Shown in pieces: positions 1-12,400 of a stretch of DNA of 39,199 nt. The DNA lies in the NCBI GenBank assembly GCA_001642005.1, contig LWCA01000219.1, positions 1 to 39,199 on the forward strand. Direction: 5' to 3'. Both the position numbers and the translations under genes were made by a program. Every line of letters begins with the position of its first letter. The stretch's first letter is position 1. The stretch is from Intoshia linei. Lineage: Eukaryota; Orthonectida; Rhopaluridae. The notes under the pieces are model-generated. The model was not told the DNA's origin, ran no database searches, and was given only the letters and a program-made list of their open reading frames with translations.

Positions 1-109
1 TAACATCGTTTAAATCGGTTTCATTCAACATCATAAATATTAATTCATCTTTACTACACGATTTTATCCTTTCAAATATACCTGATCGGTTTTACCACGA
101 AAATTGTTT

Positions 110-373
110 TCAGATGGTAGCGATTTCCATATGTTGGTAAAAAATTCCTTGAAGTTTTTGTTGTTTAACTTGTATAAGGTCTAACGAGGCAAAAAGTTCT
201 ACTATGTCAATGGCAAAATCACTTTTTAATTTGCAATATTTACGAATTGGAGTAGTATCATTCAAAGTTAATGATTTGTGTTTAACAGACGACCTATGAC
301 TCTGCACATCATATAATTTTTCAAATGAGACATCATAATTGCATTTGATACAAATTAAACTGCCGGTCTTCAT
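110..373 (-). pseudogene. CGGBP1/hAT-like zinc-finger ORF, transposon fragment
   Basis: An 87-residue open frame starts with a C2H2-like finger (CIKC near residues 8-11, then a His pair five residues apart near residues 26-32). This arrangement is familiar from CGGBP1-like proteins, which derive from hAT transposases. The downstream part of such a protein is not readable here: in frame it stops at 110, and the next 109 bases contain stops in all frames. A second copy with the same finger lies at 35503-36060 on the same strand, and both copies share a flanking block upstream of the finger (611-645 here, 36253-36287 there). I therefore read this as a decayed mobile element rather than a host gene. 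It could instead be the first exon of a longer gene running out of the window. Confidence 0.5.
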
Positions 374-505
374 TTGGAAATATTCTTAAAATATTATCAA
401 TTTTTTCTTGTTAATTAATTAATTAGGTCTCGACTTTGGAAATTTAGGCATTAACTGATTATTAGATTAAAATTTGGTTAAGATTCAGATTTGTAAAATT
501 TAAAA

Positions 506-542
506 ACAATGCACATTGTGCATTGTTCTGTGCAATTTGCAC
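506..542. repeat. Two adjacent perfect palindromes
   Basis: 506-526 has 9-base arms (acaatgcac / gtgcattgt) around a 3-base loop. 530-542 has 6-base arms (gtgcaa / ttgcac) around one base. Both share the core tgca. They sit inside the CGGBP1-like element and may be a sub-terminal protein-binding or hairpin feature of that transposon. Confidence 0.6.
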
Positions 543-610
543 GTAAATAATTCAATATTTCAAAATCTAACTTTATTAACTTTTAAAAAAATTTTAACTT
601 TTCTAACCGT

Positions 611-645
611 ATTAACTTTATAAAATTTTAATTAGCCAATTAATA
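611..645. repeat. Block shared with 36253-36287
   Basis: This block matches 36253-36287 at all but one position. Both lie roughly 190-240 bases upstream of a CGGBP1-like zinc-finger frame and in the same orientation, which ties the two regions together as copies of one transposon family. Confidence 0.65.
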
Positions 646-978
646 TTGACGATATTGGTGCCATCATGCTGGAAATGTTAAACTATTTAACATATCAAAT
701 TTTAACTTTTCTGACTTTTGCTTGCTTTAATTATGATCAATATTTATATTAACAATTAATTTTGTAAGTAATTTAGTAATATATAATAATAAAGTAATAA
801 CATGTATTTCTGTTTATTTATTTAAGAAATTAATAGGTGTAGAGTTTTAAGTATACCAATTTCTAATACAGTTTGTGAGGGTGATGTTTTATCGCAAATT
901 TCATTTTCAGAAATTGTTTGTAATAATAATATTGGTTGCATTTTATTATATACTTTATTTACTAATTTGGCTTTTTAG

Positions 979-1511
979 GTAGCCAAATCCACAGGAATAA
1001 AGTTTTTGATGGTTGGGTTATCCGTCTATGGAATGATGTATGCAATAGAATATTTAACATGGACTAATAAGGCCAAAAAGATAAAATACAATCAGCAATA
1101 CACACATCATTTACAAAACAAAATTGTTACCGAATTATCTCCTCTTAATATCTTTATACCTAATCAATTTTATCAGTACATTTTTTAATTATAATTAACA
1201 GTTTTAGCCGGGGGTATTTATAACTTTTAAGTCGGGTAATTTGAAACATTTAAACCCTGAACCAAAAAATTAATGAAAATAATATTTTCTGATTATAATT
1301 TTTTTTGATTAACAATAAAATTATCATGACGGCTTGATTTCATTTTTATTTCTTTTTAATTTTAAAATTTAGAGATTGTCGTGCTTATAGAACTTGGTTC
1401 ATCAATAAAGCTAATCTATCTATTGCGCACAAGCTGACATTGAACGATAAACTGAAGGACACTATTTCAAAATGGAAATGTGCTGAGGAAATGTCAAAAA
1501 TTCACATGTAA
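979..1511 (+). CDS. Mitofusin-like C-terminal fragment (two 3' exons)
   Basis: Exons 979-1175 and 1373-1511 join in phase over a GT...AG intron (1176-1372) to give 111 residues ending at a TAA. The first part reads GIKFLMVGLSVYGMMYAIEY followed by LTWTNKAKK. This aligns well with the second membrane segment and the (L)(S/T)WT..AKER stretch of mitofusins (Fzo/Marf/MFN1/MFN2), the outer-membrane GTPases that fuse mitochondria. The last exon (RTWFINKANLS onward) does not clearly match the usual second heptad region. The GTPase domain, first heptad region and first membrane segment are not seen; the 978 bases upstream hold transposon sequence instead. So this is either the 3' end of a gene that starts outside the window, behind a transposon-bearing intron, or a truncated relic. 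The family call is fairly firm; functional status is open. Confidence 0.55.
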
Positions 1512-3473
1512 TTTAATATTTTGATACATATGTAGTATCAATATTGATTATAATAATTATTAACAAATGTGTGTATAAATATAGTATCCAATATTTAAAA
1601 TTACTGAACGAATTTTGTTTGATATTTGGTGACCAGGGTAAAAAAACTTGGACCCGACCTATAAATTTTTTTTGTAGTAATGTATATGTTTATGATGTTA
1701 TTTTACTTTAAATGTTTAATGAATATAATCAACTGAGAACAGTTTCGTTTGAAAATGGATTGGGTTCTCAGAAATTCATAATTGTTGGCTATGAAATATT
1801 TTTAGTTTATAGAAACTTTATTGCTGAAAACATAGTCTTAACGATTGAAAACGTCTATATGTTTTTTTCAACTATTTTAAATTCTGTTGTTTTCATTTTT
1901 CTAAACGGGTCATAGCTTTTCCGTAGATTGCACAGTATTATCATTTTGGAAGTGAAATAAATCCAATTTTATCACAAAGTATACCAACCAAATCAACAAT
2001 ATTTTGGAAGTTTTATGTATTTATTAAAACGAAAATTTATGGAAACGTTACGATCATCAAAATTATAATTTATAAATATTATTATATTATTTTTTTCTTT
2101 GAAATCTTACACTACGGTTAACATTTTCAGTAAAAACTATAAATACACAAAAATACTCCCAAAATGTTAAAATGAAAATCAAGTGAGCTACACTAGTGGC
2201 ACCACAATTACACTAGAAAAAAGGTTTAGTAACGTTGATATATTCAACATTTAAATTTACTTAAAACATTTTTATAATAGTCATGAAATTATTCTATAAA
2301 AAAATTTAGAAAAAAAATCAAAACGTCTTTGGAGAATGTAGCATTATTTTCCAGAACATATCTTACAATTTGAGTATAACTCACGATTGTAATTAACATT
2401 TTACATTGTAAACTTATTTTTTGCATAAACTTTAATGTACAACTTTTTTGAATATTATACGTCTTATTGAATACATCAACATGGGTTTATTTTATGTAGG
2501 GTTATCAACTAGAGCAACCTACTGTACTCCAACACTAAAAAAAGAGTGGGTAACCTGTGGATTTGTACGGTAGTTGGTCAATTTTTAGGGCGAATAATAC
2601 AGTGGTCCTCACCCATTTTGAAGAATAACCGTGGGCACCAAATGTATCATTTACCTGTATAAAATTAAATTTCTCGAGTTATTTTACTTGTACTAGACAT
2701 TTTGAAGATTTAATTAAACTTTAATTTAAATCGATTCAACTTTTAATAAATAACAAAATTTTTGAATTTTGAGCTGTATTTGAAAAAAATACTTTATATG
2801 CTTCAAAAAAGGCAAACTACTAATCAAATAATGTAAATAAACTTTGATAAATAAATGCGTAATTATTACGTGTGAATTAAAAAAATTATTTAACCATAAT
2901 TCATTCGATACATGAACCTCCCAGTAATACTTGAGACTTTCATACGTACTTGAAAAGCTTTAAAATCTATTAGACAATAATAAATTTTAATATTACACTA
3001 ACGACATTGTAGCATTTAATTTTATCACAGATTAAGCTGAAATTTGAAGAAACGAAAAGTAATTGATAAAAAGCACAAGTGATTATAAATAACGTTGCTA
3101 ACTCTCGTATACAACAATAAAAATATGATACAATTGAGCATTTAATAAAAACTAAACTCATAAACCAAAGGATATGCTTCAAACTGTAATCTACATATGC
3201 TGTTGAAAATTAACTGCTGCTGTAAATATAAAAATAATTTTATATTTTTAGGAAAAAATAAAATAAAGATTGTAAATTTATTATTGCTATAACACATACA
3301 TTTACATACTTTGACAATTACGCTATTATGAGAATATAATTAAAGTTTTTTGTTTAATTTTTTCATTTATCGCTATATCATCGTCTATTTTGTGTCTGGG
3401 TATATTTATCAAAACTAGTATATTTGATACAGATATTTTACATTGATTAAACACTGCGAATTACGTTTCTAGA
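1512..3473. other. Intergenic, no gene recognised
   Basis: This is the 2 kb between the mitofusin-like end and the MASK start. A 67-codon open frame at 1712-1915 (+) and a 70-codon frame at 2970-3182 (-) have no recognisable motif and AT-driven composition, so I do not call them. Around 2600-2645 there is a GC-richer patch (cagtggtcctcacccatttt ... gtgggcacc) resembling hAT-type MITE ends, too decayed to bound. The promoter of the MASK gene should lie near the right end, but I see no diagnostic element. Confidence 0.5.
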
Positions 3474-6400
3474 ATGAAAAACAAGATTGAAAAGTCGAAT
3501 ATGGAATGTTTATCAAACGTAAAAAAAAATTTGAGAACTTCACCTATTAATACTAAAGGCAAACGTAAAAATGATGACAAGAATGATGAAAATCATCAAT
3601 ACGATCAAGATGTAAGAAATATTTCCATTGTTTTATTTTTTCATAGGTCGTTTTCGAAAAGAATGCATTTGAAAATATTTGTAATGGAAGTTTTGAAAAT
3701 GGAAATTTGAAATTGTAATTTTATCTCATGTTTTACGACGTTGACTATTTTTAGACCATTTGATATTGAAAATAGTGAATATCTTGAAAAAGGGACTGAA
3801 CTTTTATTTCAGGCGGTGGAAACTGGATGTGTTGCTTTAGTCAATGTATCATTTTTTAGAATTTAGTTATATTTTAATGTTTAGTCGTTGATTAATTTGA
3901 AAGTACCTGTAAATGTCAAATTGGAAGATCGTTGTTTATTGGTTGAAGCTGTATGTCGTGGATTTCATAATATTGTCGAGTTTCTTCTTAAAGCTGGAGC
4001 TGATGTTAATATTTTAACGAAAAGGAGTAATTTTACAAAATTTTAGACTGTATTTAACCTTGAAATTCTTTTTTTATTTTTTGCTTTTTTTTGGTTAATG
4101 GAGTTGATTTGATACTGGAATTTCATTTTTCTGTTTTTTAGGATATTTAAAAGTTTATATTTTTTATTTTATAAAAAAGCATTTTATTGTACTACAAATA
4201 GGGCTCGACAACGGGGCCGTGGAGAGGGGACCTACAATCATGAGGGATTTAATTTATTAATAGGTAATGTTGGAAAATTTCGATAACTAATACGAATTAC
4301 ATGGGTTATTTTTAATTTTTAGATAATGAACAATCGATTAATCAATGTATATAGGTCCAATCTTATATAATGGGCCAAAAATTTCCATCTGACCAGACTA
4401 CTTCTGCTGCTCCACGGCCCTGTCGACGAATTTCTAGTGTCGAATTTCATTTTTTATAAAAAATCTCATTCAAATTTTTGATATTTGTTTTTTACGATGG
4501 GGTTGTTTGATTCTTGACTCTTTTAAAAAAAATTAAAGTTGATTTACAAATTTTATTGATGTATATTGATTTATTTTTATATTTTAATTTTCAGGTCGAA
4601 CTGTGATGCATTTAGCTGTGATTGATAATGACGAAAAAATGGTTCGTATCTTATTACGATACTGTGTTTTAATTGATAAACCTGATGGTGACGGTCACAC
4701 TCCCCTAATGAAGGCTGTACTAAATAAAAATTTTGAATTGATGCAACTATTAATTCAAAACGGAGCAAAAGTTGTATCAACTGGAGATTTTAAAGAAACT
4801 CCGCTTTCTATCGCTGCTTATAAAGGTTATACAGATGTCGTGAAATTTTTGTTGATGTATATAAAAGATTGTAAATGCTTGGAATACGAATTATATAGTG
4901 CATTGATGGAAACATCAATGGATGGACACATTGAAGTAGCTAAATTGTTACTCGAGGCTGGATCTCCAGTAAATGTGATTATTGACGGATTTGAATCACC
5001 TCTCATGTTAGCAATTTGTTCTGGAAACAATAAATATGTTTCCATTTTATTGGACCATGGAGCTTTTATTGATGAAATTAATGAAGATGGGAACACTCCA
5101 TTGATGGAGGCATGTAGAGAAGGCAACGAATATGTGGTTTCCCTTTTGTTGAGTAGAGGGGCTGATACTGGCATACAGGCTGCAAATATTGGAGAAACTG
5201 CATTGACAATAGCTGCGTCTTCAGGGTATTTGGATATTGTTAGATTATTGGTTGCTATTGGAGCAGAAATTGATCAGTGTACGAATGATTATACTACGGC
5301 ACTAATGGAAGCCTGCCAGATGGACCATGTGGGTATAGGCAGGTTTTTATTAGAAAAAGGAGCAAACGTTAACGCCAAAACTAACACTCAAAGATGTGCA
5401 CTACACATGAGCGCAGATGGTGGTTCTGGTGAACTTATTCAACTGTTAATCAACTACAATGCAAATTTAGAAGATTTTGATGAATTTGGCACGAACCCTC
5501 TCATTATCGCTGCAAATTGTGGCAATTTAATAGTCGTAAAATTACTTGTAAAGAATGGGGTAAATGTGAATTCTTGTGAGATGGATGGTGGTATGACTGC
5601 TCTAATGGCTGCAGTTATTTCTGGTTATGAAAATGTTGTAGAATATTTAATCAGCGAAGGAGCTGACACTTCAGTGAAAATTAACGACAATCGAACGCTA
5701 CTTATTGAAGCTGTTAAAAACAATCATTTAAATATTGTCAAATTTTTATTAAACCTTGACGTAAAAAAAAATAACCAGCCACACTACTTGAATAAATCTG
5801 GAGAAATGTGTTGCGGTTGGGAAAACGAATCAAATCAAAATTCTGAGAATGGTTTGATTGTCGAAAATAAAGAAGACTCTAATAATGAAACTGAATTTCT
5901 TGTTGATGACTGTGATGAACTTGTAAATGCAAACAAAGCTTTTATGGGTCGGGTTCCATTAGTTTACAGATTAGCTGAACTGTCTTCAGAAAGTACTGAT
6001 CCGAGTAAATTTGACGAATTGATATTTAAAGTTATTAAACAAATCGAAGGTAATGGTGATTTGTTTGGAGTGCATAAAAATAAACGCAACAAATTTTTGG
6101 AAGAAATTAAACGAATCAAGGCATCGCATGCTCAGAAATTGCAAGAGAAAAACGACTTGGCAATTGAATTTTCGGGTGAATTGGAGCGACAAGACACTCT
6201 GTCTGGTACAGACATTGAAAACATTAAAAATGAAGCCATGTATCAATTGATCTCGAGTGAATTTTCTCAATTTCTAGAAGAATTTGATAGTTTTCAGTTG
6301 AACTCTAATGATCCAGAAAGTGAAAATTTAGAAAAAATTTTATCTGATGAAAATTCCCACCTGTTTAATAATGTTGTTAATAACGATTCACGAAATTCAA

Positions 6401-9400
6401 CTTCACCATTCTGTAATATTTGCTATCAACACCAAAAACTCCATAGACTACAGCAGCAGATTCACCTGCAGCTGAAACAACCAAATGTTTTAGAGATACA
6501 ACAAGAACAAGTTGAAAAACAGCTAAATCTAATCCGAGAGAAACGAATCCATGTTCAAAAACAATTCGGTCTTATCCAGGAACGACAGTGTATGTCATGT
6601 AGCGAAAAACCACAGTTGAAGCAAGACGATGAACCATTTTTTTGTGAAGAGGTTCTGCGTGATAAGGATGATAGACTTGTTAAAATCCAAATTGCTTGGA
6701 AAAAACAGTTACAGTTGATTAAAATTGTCCAAAATAATCATGAAATGAAAAAATTGCAATTGGTCAGTGAAGCACAAGTGATTAGAAACAAATTAAAATG
6801 CCAACAAAGGTATATCCACTCTAAAAAACTTTCTCAAAATTCTTGTAATCAAAACGAAACATGTAACCATACTTGTGTTAACAAATTAGGTTTTAATAAT
6901 TGCGCCCAACAGTACATACCATTTATTTCTAATTTACCACATATTCCAGAAATTAAACAAAACGATGTGTCCTTCATAAAACACTGCAAAAAATGTTACA
7001 ATGTAATTGCACACCCTATGGTGGAAATAAATGCCGAAACTAAAAGTACTCATGATACAGCTCTCACAATAGCTGCAACTGCTGGTAATGTTGATTTAGT
7101 TTCTATGCTCTTGAAATGTGACGCCAATATTGAACATCATGATAAAAAAGGATTCACCCCTTTAATTCTTTCCACCGCGGCTTGTAGTATTCCAGTTATT
7201 GAATTGTTATTGGATGCTGGAGCAAATATTAACGCGTATTGTGAAAAATCGCGCGATACTGCACTTTCTTTAGCTTGTTCTAGTGTTAAAAACGAAAAAA
7301 ACCGTTCCAAATTAGTCAAACTCATTTTGGATAGAGGAGCTGACATTGAACATCGTAATGTATCCGATTACACTCCTCTTTGTCTTGCAGCGTCTGATGG
7401 ACATTTAGATGTCATTAAAATTTTACTATCCTCTGGTGCTGAAATTAATGCTCGGACAGGTTCCAAATTGGGTATATCTCCTTTAATGTTGGCTTCAATG
7501 AATGGTCATGTCGAAGCTGTTGAATATTTTTTAAGCAAAGGAGCTGATATTCATGCTCAAATCGAAACTAATAAAAATACTGCTCTCACTCTTGCGTGCT
7601 TTCAAGGGCGTGCTGATGTTGTTGCCTTGTTGTTAAAAGCTAAACCAAACGTTGAGCACAGGTCTAAGGTAATTTATTTATTTTAAATTAATCTAAATTA
7701 GGCACCATGTTTTATTTTTGGAATTACCAACTTAATTGTTATATGAAATCAGCATTTCTTTCATTTTTTGACGTGACCACTTTATAAATGTATGCATTTT
7801 GTAATTAAATATGGGAATTTTTTTTAAATCAAATGCGGAAAATGTTTATCTTGTACGTATTTAACATCAAAGCTCATTTGATATTTAAATAGTCATTAGG
7901 CAGTAACGCGTAGGAATATAAATGAAATTTAAATTTTTTTGTTTTGAATATTCCAGGGTTTATCAACAAAAAAATTATGTGGAAAATTTTGCTTATTTTT
8001 TAAGGAGAATATTCTTAAATTCAACGATTTTTACTAAAAATAAAAATTTACTAACCCTTAAGGGAAAAATCCATAACTGTATATTATAGAAAATTTATAA
8101 ATCTAGAAAAATAGTAATTAAATTGTGTTTTGGATTTTCGTTACAAACTAGACAAATTACTATTTTTGATTTTTTATGAAATAATTGATATAATTTTATT
8201 AATCTTGCGTAATTATATATTTATATAAATTCACAATAAACCATACAATGCATAAAATATTTGGACTTTTGTTGTTTTGAAACTCAGTACTTTTAAAAAT
8301 TATTAATTTTGCCAATCAATGGAATGGTGAATTTGGAATATTTTCAAATTCGAGCGCGTATCCAAAAAACATCTGTTCGTCTATTCGTAGAACTAGGATG
8401 GTGCCAGAATTAATTGAAACTGAATTTTAAAATACAACAAAAACTTCATGTCTACAAAAAGTAAATTATAACCAATTTTTAGAATAGAAAATTTAATTAT
8501 CTACTACTTTCTGATAAAACTCGAATATTTGTCTTCCTCTAAATATTTTTTATTTATTATAAATAATATAATTTATTTTATATCTCCATCGAAAATCAGC
8601 AGCATTAATTTTATGTTATAAATTTCTCACGTAGTGTTACAAAAGCTGAAAATTCAAAAAATTTTTTAGAGTAATTTTACTAAAATTTGAAAAAAAGTAT
8701 TTACTGAGTTTTTACTTTGCAAAACTAAGTTAAACACACTACTACGTAGTACGTACCATACTGTTTGATAAATAAAATTATGAAGAAAGTCTGTAAAATA
8801 ATTTGTTAATATAAGGTTGTTTACATGTAAGTACTCTGTGAAAAAGTGATACCGTAACAATATTTTTTTTTGTTTTTCTAATTAACATTTAGGGTATGTC
8901 GCAAAGTTCTCTTTGTAAACTAGCCTTGGGTCATTAAAAAGTAGTATCCAAAGTGTAGTGTGAGTTGGTATAGTTTTTATTTAACTGTTAGCCTTTATGA
9001 CATGGATTACCAAAATTTAAAATTAATAACATGTCCCGTGATTAAAGAATAATTGATATGACAAATACATGCTTAGTTTGATTATACTGTTGTATTGTAT
9101 TAATTGTTATAATTAGAAATTGTTTTATTTATATTTTAAATAAAACAATTCAAATGCTATTTAACAAATGTAATTGCCTTTTTCCATAATTACTCATTTA
9201 TTACTTTATACAAAAAATACTCATTGTTTGAATTAAACAGTTGAACTTTAACTGTAATCTTTAATGTCTTTGTTTCCCTTTTGTATAAAACTATACATTT
9301 TCCGTTAAATTTATTTTAAATGTTTAATTAAAATATGATATTGCTATTAATAATTTAGCACAAATATTATCATAAACCAACATTTTTGTAAAAGTACTCT

Positions 9401-12400
9401 TATGTCGTTTGACTCAAACGGTTTGACTGATCAATGAGAATGAATCGTGATAAGAATAATCTTAATTTTTAGTTTGTTTTATTCTACAGATCTTTCGTTT
9501 CAATGAATATTTTATAACTTATGATTACACTAAGTATAGTTCCTTGGTATTGAGATTTGAAAGAAGCCACTACAGTTGTCCGAAAAATGGGCAGTAAAAG
9601 AATTATCCATGTGGAAATATAATAATAATCAACCATAAATTAATTGGTCGTCTTTTAATCGATAACTTATTTAGGTTGTGTCAAAATTTATAAATGATTT
9701 TGATTATTTCTTAATTAATTCTTATGTGTATACTTTCTCGTTTACTGTTGTAAGTTTGTTTGAACTAAAGTAATTTTAGAATTAACAGTGGCACCAATAT
9801 TTATATTGATTGTAATTGTTTCTTACGCACATTGTTCATTTTCATATAATAAACTGACTTAACTTTTTAAATGATATTGATCAATTTCGATTTATACATT
9901 AATAGGCGATTTTTATGCTTTTTTAGGTGTACAGCGGATTGTTTAGCTTTTTATTATCTGTCGCCAAAATGGTCCAGAATAATAACCAGGTTTGGACTAT
10001 AATCCCTGGTATATGAACATTTTCAGATTATGTAAAGACGATTGAACGACGAAAATTTTTATTTTTGTAGCGTTCCACAACGAAACAATTTGATCACCTT
10101 GCTTTATAAATGTGTAGTTTCTGATATAAGCGTTGTTAAGATTGTAGGAAATTGTGTAACTAAAATGACACACTACACTTTACGTTTGAAATAAGACTAA
10201 AATTTCGAAACTATAGAATGTTCATAAACCAATTTTCATTTGTAATAAAAATAAAATGTTGATCATGAAAATGAAAAATAAGCCTAAAAAAAATTTTACA
10301 AACGATGCGTAGTGTCACATAGTCCTAGCCACCTTTCCGAGGGTGTTAAATTGACATTTAAAATTTAATTCACAAAATAATTGTGAAATATTCAAGAATT
10401 AAAATGTTATATAAGTCAACTTGGAAAATTTACCCTATTTTACAAAAATTTTCGCCAAAGTTCCGAGTAGGGACTCGGTACGGTAGATTATGTACTCTTG
10501 GGCCGTGTATATGTCATTAAGTGTAATAATTTTAATCGGTTAATTACTTTTACTTTTGATTGGTTGATAGTCTCTATAATTTCTTATAAACATTATCTAA
10601 TAATTGTAGAGACGGACTAGAGACATATGACCCACCAAGAATCATTATGAGGCCTAATATTATATATTAATAGGTGATGTTAGATTTTTTTTGAAAAACC
10701 ACTGGATTACGGAATGGATATTAACTTATTATTTTTTTTAATGTATACGCTCCCACTTTTTTATCCCAGGTCATATATAGGGCATCTACAATTATGATTT
10801 TTATTAAAACTTTTTTAATGTTGTCTAGTAATTCTCTTTAATAAAAAATAAATTTTATAATTTATTACCGGTCCATTGTGAAAAAAGTGTGGGAACCTCT
10901 GATGTAATGTATTATACCCGCGTTATAATATAAATTTTTATTTTTATAACAATTTTTTACCCATATTTTTTTTTTTGCAGTTTTTTCATTATTTATTTAT
11001 TCATGATTACAATTTTAACATTATTATTGTTTCTTATTTCATTTTATAAATTAATTAAAACTGTTAGTTTTAACATAATTTTTTGAGTAAAGATTTTTTT
11101 TCATATTTGGTCTGCCAAGCAAATTGAATCTGACACTTCTATTATATAACCTTATATTTGTAATGAATGAGATTATTGTTTAAAATGTATAATGTATTTA
11201 CTCAAAACCGTTACTACTTTTTAATATTTTTTAATTGGGTTTCTACTGATTTTAAAAATATTTTCAATTTTAGTCTGGTTTAACACCACTTATGGAAGCA
11301 GCATCTGGTGGCTACGTTGACGTTTGTAAGCTCTTGGTTGAAAGTAATGCAGACGTGAATGCCATGCCCGTGAATTCATCTCGAGACACAGCATTAACAA
11401 TTGCCTGTGAAAAAGGACACACTAAATTTGTTGATGTGTTGATTCAAAAGTAATGTCATTTGTGAATATATTTTATATTTTTGTATAGCCACGCTTATTT
11501 GGACGTCAAAAATAAAAAAGGAAATTGTCCTTTATACTTAGCATGTATGGGAGGATTTTTTGAAATTGTAAAAATGTTGCTTAATGCTGGAGCAGACCCT
11601 GATTCAAATGATAACAGAAAAGTGTATTGTATTAGCGTAGCCCTGCGTAAAGGATTCGTTAATATTGTTCGGTATCTGGTTAAATTTGTGACTCAATTTC
11701 CTAGCGACATAAACCACAACCGATTCATGTCCAATATTGACAATTACGACGAGGTAATGCGAATATCATCTATATTAATATAATTATTAGGATCAATTGA
11801 GGCGATGTTTTACATGTCTGGAAGTAGTTAAGGCGGCTAAACATCAGCAAGAAACTCAAGCAAATCGAAACGCATTTCAATTGCTAATGGAAGAAGCCAA
11901 TGAAAAACACCGTGAAGAAATAAAACGTGGAGCTCTTGCTCGTAAGCGAGAAAAACGTAAAAACCGAAAAAACAAAATTAAAGCAAAAAGCCAAAAAGAT
12001 AAACTTGAACCGATAAAAAGTGAACCCGTGGAAAGCGACGAAGAGGTCCCCAAAATAAAATCTAAATGTTCCGTTGAAGAGGAGACTCAACCCATTAATG
12101 AGAAAGATGTGCAATTGCAAAACAACTGGTTCATCAAAAATAGCAATAAAAGCAATGATTCTGAGACTAATATTAAATTTGATACGAGCAATAATTCTAA
12201 TTACAAAGAAGTAGCTCTGTGCAGTGACAAAAAATCGATTTCAAAAAAAGAATCTGACAATATTGCTAATTCAACTGAAATTGAGTTTGAGACATACTTG
12301 AACGGGAATAATCGAAATTTCAGTTCAAATATTTCATTAACACAAGTTTATACAAATGGTAACGACAAAAACAAAAAAATTCCTCAAGTGAAACTATCCA

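Larger units (their letters stand above)
374..978. other. Non-coding flank with transposon-derived sequence
   Basis: No convincing exon is seen. The stretch holds the 5' side of the CGGBP1-like element, two adjacent perfect palindromes (506-542) and a block shared with the second element copy. The last 80 bases form the pyrimidine-rich end of the intron before the mitofusin-like exon. A hydrophobic reading frame at about 898-970 might correspond to a lost transmembrane segment of that gene, but it is not in phase with the next exon. Confidence 0.5.
7669..11273 (+). other. MASK intron 5, 3.6 kb, repeat-filled
   Basis: The intron is bounded by a GT donor after the exon ending at 7668 and a polypyrimidine-AG acceptor at 11271-11273, both keeping the ankyrin frame. 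It splits an ankyrin repeat (HRSK / SGLTPLMEAA). It is roughly ninety times longer than its neighbours and contains at least four repeat-family members (8045-8260, 10267-10490, 10600-10700, 10746-10899). The 64-codon frame on the minus strand at 8666-8860 shows no motif and is not called. Confidence 0.85.

Noticed and set aside
1712-1915. 67-codon open frame, plus strand
   Set aside because: No motif, no splice partners, composition of random AT-rich DNA.
5986-6270. Open frames on either strand inside the large MASK exon
   Set aside because: Shadows of the ankyrin/coiled-coil frame, which is clearly the coding one.
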